DNA from: Membranipora membranacea
Taxonomy: Eukaryota > Bryozoa > Gymnolaemata > Cheilostomatida > Membraniporidae
Assembly (NCBI GenBank): GCA_914767715.1
Contig: OU612067.1
Span: 30,600,162 to 30,664,161, forward strand
Direction of reading: 5' to 3'
DNA length: 64,000 nucleotides
Shown in pieces: positions 52,241 through 62,092 of this stretch; position 1 is the first letter of the stretch, and each line of letters begins with the position of its first letter. A program made the translations under genes and the position numbers. The notes under the pieces are model-generated. The model saw only the letters and a program-made list of their open reading frames with translations. It ran no database searches and had not been told where the DNA came from.

Positions 52241-54680
52241 AATCATTTCTGTGAACAGGACCAAATAAATTGAAGGTCCCCTGCATATTCTTATCATTGT
52301 AATCATAACTAGATATAAACTTCCATCATTCATTTGTATGCTCTACATCCATTTTTACAACATTCTATTGATATGATATATATATTTATAATATTTGCAA
52401 TATTCTCAACCTCTCATACTCATTCTTTTGTCATAATTTGAGTAACTTTTCATAAGCTTAATATTCTTATCCCTCAATGTAAGTTATTACATCTTTCATA
52501 TGGGTTTTAATTATTTAACTATAATATATATAATATCTGACATCTAGATGGATGTACCCATCTGTTTCTTTTGATTCCATAAACATTTTGGGTGAATTGT
52601 TAAAATGTGAATCTAATTACATTGCCGGTTGTATATTCTGATGAACATGCATATTTCCTGTTGGAATTTTCCAGTAGAGCAGTATCTGATTTTTGAAAGT
52701 TTGTCTGTAATGATAATTGAAAACCACACCAAAAACCACCAAAGCATAGAGATTGATCGAGAATTCGTCACGCAAATATTGCAATGCTTTCATCTAAGTA
52801 TAAAAGATAACTTAAGGCCATTTGTAAAAGTTGATGACGCTTCTCCTGGAAAGCTGCCCATCATTATTAGAACTCAAAGTGAGTCCGTGCGCCAAGCTGG
52901 ATTTGTATGATTTGATTTGGTGTATGCAACCTCCAAACATACAAAGATGGTAAAGTTTAAAATTTCTGCACTTGAAATGATCTAGTACTGTCAATATTTG
53001 TCAATGAATATTAGACACATAATACCCTGAGCATGATAGATTCTCTTCTTAACTCAACAATGAGCTGTGATGATTTGCAAAATTCAATAGAGTGGACATG
53101 GTACTAGCCCCGTGCACATTGTGTACCAGGATATTGCATTTCTATTTCCACTTTCAGCAGTTATAATGATTGTTATTGACGACATAATATGCAATCAATA
53201 TTGATTTCTATTGTCAGCTTTTGACTGTAGGCATGAACATCAATATGTGAATGATGAAGTTCATTGATGAATATTAATAAGTCCTGATACCTAAGGCCTG
53301 ATTGTTTTCTGAAAGTTGACTACATAAATAATGCAACACCAACCTCTGTATGTGTAGTTTGTGAGTCGGATGCTCCTTGTGTTTGGCAACTCCTACTATT
53401 AGTTGGTATGAAAGTGAGAGAGAGAAATGTTTTGAATTGCAATAATGATTTCCAGAATTTCCCTGATACAATTCAAGTACCTATAATAATTTTAAGATAC
53501 AACCTTAACGATCACTGGAACTCCCTAGGGATATGACCTTACTCCCCACTGCTTTTCTCTGTTTACGCTTATCAGATTAAATAACAGTCTGACAACATCA
53601 CTATCATTAAAATTGCAGACGACTTGTATCATCAAATTTGTCAACAAAAGAACAGACATGATTCCGGGGATGATCCACACTTCATAGGTTGAAGTTTCAG
53701 GCAATATGGCAAATACATTATCCATTAATCATTCCAAGTCCGCTAGGGTAAAAAGCCAGCCAAGTAACTATTTTTTCTCAAGTTGAAAGAATCATTGCAT
53801 GATGTATTAACTCAGACCTCCTTTTGAATGCTGGTCGAAATTAACTACAATATATTTTTGTGAGACAGCAAAACACCAAATACCTTGATAAATACCATAT
53901 GCATTCTGATAAGCACAGATATGCTCAGAAAGTTACAAGTAATGCCAAATGGAGAGTCAGGAACTTTGTATTTTAACTGGCATTAAGCTAGTAGCGTGTA
54001 TATTATTAAAAAGTTTTCTAGCTTCTCGACTAATGTATCGATTATCCACACTGTTTGACAGTATAAAGACAATTAAGACTCACTTACTAAAATGAGATTT
54101 GAAGTCATAATAATGTCAATGTTCCATGATGATGAACATTTAATCCATTATTTTATAGAGAGATGCCCTTCAGGTCGAATAAGGCCCATCAAATGACACA
54201 TTGTGAGATTTTGATAACAAATTAACAGAGTGCAGCGCTTATCATAAGATCTAGAGCAGTCCTCTGCTCAACCACAGCAATAACAAAGCAAATGTCTACT
54301 CGACCTGCCACTGTCAACCTGTTCTGCTGAGTACAGACAGGGATTATCGTGTCATCTGAAAACATAGGGATTTTATTTGGTATTAAAAAAACAATATCAT
54401 GGCCTGAGCAGCAATTCAACCCTCTTTTCTGGCAGCAAACGGCAGAAGGCTGTGAATCAGGTCCTGATCTAGGCTACTCCTTATACTTCTGCTTCTACTC
54501 CCACTACAGTTTCCTGACTTGTATGTAATACGGGAGGATACAACATCATTGTTAGGAAATCATTCCTTTCAGGTAAAATATTCTTCACAAACAATCTGAA
54601 CTTCCTGACATTTCCTTCTCGGTTACGTTGAAATGTGGTTAGTGGGCAGCATGTTGTTTAACGAATGGTCAGTACTTTTT
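52241..54680 (+). other. Intergenic region after CLCA
   Basis: 2.4 kb of AT-rich sequence. Open frames at 52629-52910 (+) and 53525-53725 (-; it has a hydrophobic stretch) lack family content; no gene is called. Confidence 0.45.
52264..52269 (+). terminator. Polyadenylation signal of CLCA
   Basis: AATAAA only 24 nt past the stop; more downstream signals may exist. Confidence 0.5.
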
Positions 54681-54686
54681 CGCTGC

Positions 54687-54694
54687 TTTATAAG
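54687..54694 (+). promoter_or_regulatory. Candidate TATA box
   Basis: TTTATAAG about 90 nt upstream of the possible start codon at 54781 and about 30 nt upstream of a plausible transcription start. Tentative. Confidence 0.3.
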
Positions 54695-54780
54695 CGGGCA
54701 CACTGAAAGAAGAACTTCATTTCAGCAACAGATATCTTAGATGAACCAAATATCAACTAAATTTTTGGATCTGCATAAAT

Positions 54781-55075
54781 ATGGGTAAGTGCGAACCTGG
54801 TCTTGATTTCATGATATTTAAACCGTTTGTATTATGAATTATGATTATCATGAAAGTTTCAACTGTTATGCACTGAGTTTTCATGATTCAATAAGTGACA
54901 TAAAGCATGCTTGGTTTGTGAAAGGAGGTTTTTCCACCAAGCGCTCAACACTCTGTTGCAGAGAAAGCATGACATTTTGTTTCCCATTTACAGAGTACTG
55001 GCCCAATATCTTAAGATCAGGAGCAAAGTTGGACAAAGCGTTATTTGGACTTCTAATCTTTATCTTTATTAATTG
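54781..55075 (+). CDS. Possible first two exons of a small membrane-protein gene
   Basis: ATG-G at 54781-54784 followed by GTAAGT, then acceptor CCCATTTACAG and exon 54994-55075 reading on in phase as MEYWPNILRSGAK, with a hydrophobic helix (LFGLLIFIFIN) and donor GTGAGC (phase 2). Splice sites are good but the next exon was not found, and an upstream ATG at 54741 is out of frame. Not recognised. Confidence 0.33.
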
Positions 55076-55982
55076 GTGAGCTTAAAAACATTTGCGCGAT
55101 GATTATAATAATTAAAGATATGCTATGATTTTTTTCAAATTGCTTAATCTTTTAATTCTACAACATTGCATCCAAATGAAGTTAAGTTGCTGTTGTCGCC
55201 TTCTAACATGCTATTATATACTTAGACTTATCAATGATGAGCTTAATACACATATTATGTTAAAAGTATATTGAGTATAAATTTGTCTATTTTTTCAACC
55301 ATTTGTTTTAGATATGCTATAACTAGCGGCCAGACACTTGACATTTGAATATTGTAGGCGGACAAGTTTAGCATTAATAGAGGACTAACCCATATTCTTC
55401 AACCGCTGAAAAAAACTCTGCGCTGTGTCACTGCACAGCTTCAACTGTCTGCAAAATAAAAAAAAAAAAATCTCTTAATCATGCCACATGTTCTCGAAAT
55501 TGTTGTATATCTCAAAATATTTTAAACACTCTCCGTTGACAGGGACAAAACCCCGGACACAGTTGATTTTCTATGTCTGACTTGCAACCACAATTTTTCC
55601 CGATTTGATATAAGCTTTACCATGTTTCCTGACATTTCTACATGAAACATATTAAAATTTTATGGAGTTTGATTGTTAATGGATGTCTGTTGGGTTGCAT
55701 GAATATTCTAAAGCTCTAGATGATCCTTTTCTTGTATCGAATGAATAGCCTGCCACATTGAATACATTATCTTCCATAAAATATATCAGGCTACAAAAAT
55801 GTAAACACAACTCTCTTTTTGTAACACCACTTCATTGCGTAGAGAACAGGCCAACAGAATTAATATGTCACGGATATTCGGAATTGTTTCAGCAATTGTC
55901 ACCCGTGTAGTTGTTATTCCATTTAATTTAGTTTATTATCAGATTTTGTATTACCATGTGACAATAAGAATGGATCACGGGG

Positions 55983-56622
55983 TAGTGTTGTATTGAGCCA
56001 GCAAAATTGAAAATGAGCCGAGCCACTGAAATTTCCCTAAATTCGGGTACGAGTCAGGTCGAGTCGAAAAGACCGCGTGAAATGGATTTACGTTACAACT
56101 TCATAAGTCGATGTCCTACTCCTACACTGTCTTCAGATATCACAATTTAAAAGAATGATGGATATTCATCCACTAATCACTAGTGCAATTAGCTAATAGT
56201 ACATGTTTAGTTTGATTCAGTTTGTAATATATCATCTAGACATAATGAACTATGTTGAGACCAAGTTTCATCAGATTCTGTCAAGTATTTATCGAATTAT
56301 AGATGTCTGAAGAAAGCTTTATGTAGTGTTGTAAGCCGTTCATAATAATCACAGCAAAAGCATGACTAATAGCTATATGTTTTATCATCGTATAGTCTCT
56401 ATTTCCGAAACCACCACCTAAAATCCATAGCATAGTGGTTAAGATCATGGACTGTAGTGCACGAGGTCTCAGGTTTAGTCCAGGTGCACGCAGTATTTTG
56501 ACCATCACTCTAGTAGTTGAGACCCGTAAGGATGTAGACCTCTGACCCGACTTGACCCTAACATGACCCGACCACAGAAACCCGAAACCCGACCCGTTGA
56601 CTCTACCCTGAATACAACACTA
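55983..56622 (+). mobile_element. Non-autonomous hAT-like element
   Basis: Ends TAGTGTTGTATT (55983-55994) and AATACAACACTA (56611-56622) are exact inverted repeats. Flanking octamers TCACGGGG and TTATGGGG agree at six of eight positions, as a decayed 8-bp hAT target duplication would. Inside the right end are degenerate GACCCG/AACCCG subterminal repeats, with inverse GGGT/GTCGAG motifs at the left end. No transposase frame. It lies between the two parts of the tentative membrane-protein gene. Confidence 0.6.
56425..56500 (+). mobile_element. Degenerate tRNA-like head inside the hAT-like element
   Basis: ATAGTGGTTAAGA (A-box-like) followed about 30 nt later by GGTTTAGTCC, a decayed B box. 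Probably an old SINE fragment. Confidence 0.4.
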
Positions 56623-57354
56623 TTATGGGGTGCTCTGTGTAAAAACAGTACTGAATTTAACTTGCATTACAGTCGCTGTAATGGTATGGCATAAACAAAT
56701 TAAGAAGCTGCAATGTTTCTTCTCAGTGCAACATCGCGTCAATTTAAAGTTGCAGCTATGCAAGAAGATGTTTGTAATTGAGTTGTTTAAAACAATTCGA
56801 TTATGTAGCGGGGAAGGGGGAGATGGAACATTCTCTGCATTATGATGTCACAGTCTCTAGGAAGTGCATTACAAAAAAACAAGCACTTCCTCAAGACTGA
56901 AATATTATAATGTAGAGAATGAGAGTTGCCTTCCCTTATGGGAGGCACTTTTTCCACCATCAATAATTTATCCCAAGAAGAGCATTGAGTTGTTCAACAT
57001 CCGAAATAACTTTATCATAAGTAACTGCCTGACTATAACATGGATTGGTCTTTGGGTAGTTTTTATGATCGATTTCATCAGATGGACAGACAGAAAATTT
57101 CAACTCATTGGGCTCAGTGAATGTTGAGCGAGCAGCAATCTAACCATGATGATTTCACATGGAAACTTACAGGGTAGGCCTGCTGTAACTGATTGTTGGT
57201 AGACATAGAGTTATAAAACTGATAATTACTAAGCCATTGCTTATTTCAGTACACACTCTCAAGTTTCAGGCCTATTGTACTCAAAATTAGCGCACAATTA
57301 ATTGAGGGGAATGACTAGGACTGAGTTGGTTTGAAAAACACAGATTTAACTTCT

Positions 57355-57642
57355 ATGTGCCAGGACCGTTTCGGGTTCGAGCTTTGTTATTATCCCCTAA
57401 CTCAAGCCTATGTAGTCATTTCACTTGTACTAGCAATCACTAGTACATTTTTTATTACTGCTGGACAAAGATGCCTCCGACCGCAGGATAAAACCACAGG
57501 GACTTCATCAGCAGCAGTCCTGAATCATACCATCACCACAGTTTATGATTGCAGAGGAAATTCGCCTTATAGTACAAGGGAAAACAATGCTGGTTCAAAT
57601 GTGTTATATATCTCTACTGTAGAGATAGAGAGTTATGTCTAA
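57355..57642 (+). CDS. Possible last exon of a small membrane protein
   Basis: Open frame of 95 codons from ATG 57355 (or entering by acceptor TATGTGCCAG at 57363) to TAA. It has FGFELCYYPL, one strong membrane helix (YVVISLVLAITSTFFITAG), RCLRP and a Ser/Asn-rich tail with sequon NHT. It may belong with the exons near 54.8 kb and perhaps an open stretch at 56864-57127, but phases were not reconciled. Family unknown. Confidence 0.35.
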   Translation: MCQDRFGFELCYYPLTQAYVVISLVLAITSTFFITAGQRCLRPQDKTTGTSSAAVLNHTITTVYDCRGNSPYSTRENNAGSNVLYISTVEIESYV

Positions 57643-58106
57643 AACTTCCTGGTGAAGACAACTGTTACAAACAAAGATTATTGGATTCGCTATTCGTTAC
57701 CAATCTGCATTATGTTTTATTAAGTCCGGCTGTTTGATTTATGACTGGATCATACTGAGTATGCTCGAGGGGTAACTCCTGCTACTTCTTGGTATGCCTC
57801 TTTCCTTGAACTGCAGCACTTACTGTATTCTTATTCAGTTATATAATGGCTTTACCAGAATTTAGTAGCAGGTTTAGTAGGGATGTTGGTACACCAGCTC
57901 TGCATAAGGGGGATAATTTGTACCATATAGCTTCATCTAGTTGTCATTTATAGTTTCACAAACAGCCAAGAACTCAGTAGGAATGTTAAATTTAGGTCAA
58001 CAACAGTGAATCTCAGTACATTGAATATATGTCCCAAATGGTACCCTGACAAATGGACCACACACAATATGGACCACAAGACAAATGGACAATATACAGA
58101 GCAAAT

Positions 58107-59408
58107 GGACCACAACTGGACCTCATGGTGATTTACTATAGCTAGAGGTCTGTAACTTGACACACATAGACAATGGCATAATATTAGCTGATATAGCAAA
58201 AGAAATCTCCAAAAAAACTTTTTTTTACGATAATAGCTCTGAAAACCTCATTATTCGGGGTAAGAATGGGAGGAAAACTGGACCACAACTGGATCACATG
58301 GTGATTTACTATAGCTAGAGGTCTGTAACTTGACACGCATAGACAATGGCATAGTATTAGTTGATATAGCAAAAGAAATGTCCAAAAAAGCTATATATTT
58401 ACGATAATAGCTCTTAAAACCTCATTATTCGGGGTAAAGATGGGAAAAAACTGGACCACAACTGGACCACATGGTGATTTACTACAGCTAGAGGTCTGTA
58501 ACTTGACACACATAGACAATGGCATAATATTAGTTGACATAGCAACAGAAATCTCCAAAAAAGCTTTTATTTTACGATAATAGCTCTGAAAACCTCATTA
58601 TTCGGGGTAAAGATGGGAGGAAAACTGGACCACAACTGGACCACATGGTGATTTACTATAGCTAGAGGTCTGTAACTTGACACACATAGACAATGGCATA
58701 ATATTAGTTGACATAGCAACAGAAATCTCCAAAAAAGCTTTTATTTTATGATAATAGCTCTGAAAACCTCATTATTCGGGGTAAAAATGGGAAAAAACTG
58801 GACCACAACTGGACCACATGGTGATTTACTACGGCTAGAGGTCTGTAACTTGACACACATTGACAATGGCATAATATTAGTCGACATAGCAAAATAAATC
58901 TCTAAAAAAGCTTTTATTTTACGATAATAGCTCTGAAAACCTCATTATTCGGGGTAAAAATGGGAAAAAAACTGGACCACAACTGGACCGCATGGTGATT
59001 TACTATAGCTAGAGGTCTGTAACTTGACACACATACATGGAATAGTATTAAGTGATATAGCAAAATAAATCTCAAAAAAAGCTTTTATATTACGATAATA
59101 GCTTCGAAAACCTTATTTTTCGGGTAAAAATGGGAAAAAAACTGGACCACAACTGGACCACATGGTGATTTACTACAGCTAGAGGTCTGTAACTTGACCC
59201 ACAAAGAATGGCATAGTATCAGTTGATATAGCAAAACAAATCTCAAAAAAAGCCTTTATTTTACAATAATAGCTCTGAAAACCTTATTTTTCGGGGTAAA
59301 AATGGGAAAAAAACTGGACCACAACCTGGACCACATGGTGATTTACTACAGCTAGAGGTCTGTAACTTGACAAACATAGACAATGGCATAGTATGAGTTG
59401 ATATACCA
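58107..59408 (+). repeat. Tandem satellite array, eight units of about 173 bp
   Basis: The word GGACCACAACTGGACC or a close variant recurs at about 58107, 58279, 58452, 58627, 58800, 58973, 59144 and 59317, a period of 171-175 bp. Each unit carries ATTTACTA-AGCTAGAGGTCTG, ACGATAATAGCT and CTCATTATTCGGGG. The last unit is truncated near 59408. No coding frame is conserved across units. Confidence 0.95.
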
Positions 59409-61000
59409 AACACCAAGCAACTGCTAGTATGTATTATAACAAAGCTAGAGAAAACATGATGCACATATTACTGGATATCCACGCTAAGCTCGAGGCACAT
59501 TGAATATGAAGCCTGTATCCACTTGTCACAAGAGACACTTCACATAAAACATTAGTGTAAAGTGTAACCATATATTCAGGACAAGTTTGATGCACATACA
59601 ATATAGTACATGTGATCACATAACCAGGCAAATGTGATAAAATACAATGTTAACCAGATTACCAGGGCTTGCTCAAGTCTCTTAAGATGTGACACGTGCA
59701 ACCACATCACCAGGGTAATTAAGAGGCACCTTGAGATTTCTCATACTTTCATATCTTTTTGATATCCTGTTCTGAAGCTTGCCAACTCACTCAAAAAATT
59801 CGTAGCAGCTGTAAAGGTTCAAGGTATACATTGAGAAAATTTTCTTATTCCTTTTCATTTGAGTACTAGACATTACCTGTTAGGTTTAACTCTCTGTTCG
59901 TACATGGTCGTCATACTTGATCATCATTTCAGTGGTGAAGTGCATGATGTGACAGTATATATAATGTAGGATCTTGCCAAACCCAGGCTATTACATTTTG
60001 TCTAGTAAATATGATACCATCAATGCAAAGCAGTATGTGCATACAGTATTCTATCAAGCCCGTATTCAAACTCATTTACGCTTGCGCTTACGCCCTACGC
60101 CCAGACTATCGTTGTTACAAAACTATATTCATGTAGCCTAAGGTGACAATTCACGATCATCTCATCCCAAGACCAGGCAATACTTCATACTATGACCCAG
60201 AAACGCACCCACTGCTAATTTTGACTTGTTTGCTCTTAAAAGCTCTTAGAAACTGGATAGGACTTAAACTAAGTAACCTTCTAACTCACATCTAAAGAGA
60301 TTGCATAACACACCAGATAATATAAAAAAATTGAGTCTCTCGGCATTTTCAATAGAGAGTTTTGGGTGTTCTTGGATATTATCGGCACCTTTTACTGTTT
60401 CTCACCATTCTCAGTGAATACTACCCTATTATCAAAGACGCAGTCCCAAGACTAGCATTAGAACCGAGCAGCCCTTGAATACTCGATCGATAAATCACCA
60501 TCAGCAACAATGGCCATGTTTCTGATACTTTCCCTCAATTTTTTGGTTTGTTATTAGTTGATATATCTTTTATGTGATTGGGCAATTAATTTTTGGATAA
60601 GTTGCTGCTCAAAATGCCCTAATACTTTTGAGATGTGCTCAGAGTAGGGGCATCAGACAAATGAAATCGCTCTATTTGAACAGATGTGAAAGAGTTTAAT
60701 TAACAACGAAGGATGGTTGTCACAAAATATTCCTTGAAAACGCTAGGAAACATGGGAGTTATTGTTTTCGTTAAAAGTTCTGAGCAAGGATCATTCTGGA
60801 CCATCCGTTATCCGTTGAAGCAAACATTCCTGTTACACTCAAAATGTGCAGTAATAATACTTGCCATAATCTGCGTCCAATGATTCAAAGAGGGAACTCA
60901 GAATTGAATATGATTGGTTGTTCCACTGCGTTGTTACTATGGTACAGAACAGACCAAATCGTAAACTTATTTTCCAAAGGATTTCTGCAGACTCAAATTG
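59409..61000 (+). other. Intergenic region between satellite and lectin gene
   Basis: 1.6 kb, AT-rich. Nothing recognised on either strand. Confidence 0.5.
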
Positions 61001-61522
61001 TAAAATATGGATGATATGGGGTAAGTTACTGGTCGAACCATCTTATTGGTCTAAGTTTAACACTTTCAGCTGATCAACACAGTATGTCAATACTTGTGAG
61101 ACAAACCAAGTAATGTTTTGTAATAATCTTTTTTTCCAAGATGTCAGTTCTGGTGTGAGTGGTGGTGATTCTGATGTGTACATCTGTCTCATCAGGTGAG
61201 AATCTTATTTGGCTTATGATAGAATACTGCAGGCCTGTATATTTTAGGAACTGGGCAAAATGACACAAAGAATAAGCAGAAACATCATTATAACTTTGTC
61301 CACCAAATACCACTGATTGGCGCACAGATTTTAACATAGACGAATCTGGAATTATTCACCTCAAATTTGCATTGGCAGTGTTAAAATCACAATCACCCAA
61401 AATAATAATTCCCAGCTTGCAAAAATACACCTAGCACTTGGAAGTTAATTTGTTTTTAATCAACAGGACAAATCTAAAATTTATTTTATTGATTATACCA
61501 TTGTTATTGTTCATGTTTTAAG

Positions 61523-61696
61523 ATGCAACATGTCCATTAGGATGGGAAATTTCTGGTAACAAATGCTGGTGGCTCGTCAATAGCTACAAGTCATGGTTTG
61601 TGGCTCATCGTGACTGCACGGCAAGAGGAGGAGATCTTGCCAGTGTTTCCTCAGACTGGGACTTTGACCATCTGAAACAATTACTATCAAAGCATG
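61523..61696 (+). CDS. C-type lectin exon: first half of the CTLD
   Basis: Acceptor TTTTAAG; contains CPLGWEISGNKC, the A--DC-ARGGDLAS helix and WDFDHLKQLL. Donor GTTCGT is non-ideal but the phase (1) matches the next exon. Confidence 0.82.
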
Positions 61697-61949
61697 GTTC
61701 GTGTGCCTTGTCAAGATGTATTTTTGTACAGTTGAGCTGTCAATATACTGTTGAGTTAGCAATCAAAGCATTTTGAATACCAAACATTTCTAACTATATC
61801 TTGGCCTGCCTGTAATGTTTCTATTAATATGATGTTCATTTTTTTATTCAAATCTTTGGGAGTCCAGAGTGATCAAAACATACCGCTGTTCATTAAAACA
61901 TATCAATGATTTTGGTTGAGTTTTGAAGTACTACTGTTACCTGTTTCAG

Positions 61950-62092
61950 GTAGAGATCAAGATATGTACTGGGTTGGATCATCGCAGCTTGAATCATGGT
62001 GTGTGAGATTAGCTAATGGACAGCTCAAATCTTGGCCATCCTGCCTTTCAAAATATTATTACATCTGTTCGAGATACCCTACACGATTCTAG
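61950..62092 (+). CDS. C-type lectin exon: second half of the CTLD and stop
   Basis: Acceptor CTGTTTCAG; MYWVGSS, ESWCVRLANG, SWPSC, YYYICS, stop TAG. The long loop is short and lacks Ca2+ ligands. Confidence 0.82.

Larger units (their letters stand above)
61141..62092 (+). pseudogene. C-type lectin-like gene with a stop in the signal peptide
   Basis: Three coding exons (61141-61195, 61523-61696, 61950-62092) join in phase 1 to a secreted single C-type lectin domain of about 120 residues: CPLGW, CWWL, SWFVAHRDC, GGDLASVSS, YWVG, WCV, SWPSC, YICS; six Cys as in long-form CTLDs. The EPN/QPD and WND Ca2+-sugar motifs are missing, so classical Ca2+-dependent sugar binding is unlikely. Exon 1 reads MSVLV, then TGA, then VVVILMCTSVSS, a signal peptide broken at codon 6. 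A 5' UTR intron (donor GTAAGT at 61021, acceptor TTTTTCCAAG at 61140) fits. Could be a pseudogene, a null allele, a sequence error, or translated from the Met at 61174. Confidence 0.72.

Noticed and set aside
52629-52910. 93-codon open frame after CLCA
   Set aside because: Lies in the probable CLCA 3' UTR or spacer; no family content and no splice sites.
53525-53725. Minus-strand frame with a hydrophobic stretch
   Set aside because: A GTAAGG near its end could be a donor, but no partner exon in phase was found; too little support for a gene.
54741-54784. ATG at 54741 as start of the small membrane gene
   Set aside because: From this ATG the exon ends in phase 2 and the next exon then reads a stop; the frame fits only from the ATG at 54781.
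61141-61195. Reading lectin exon 1 in the other frames to avoid the TGA
   Set aside because: The other entry phases either meet stops or leave in a phase that does not join the lectin domain; only the frame with the TGA gives a signal peptide that joins.
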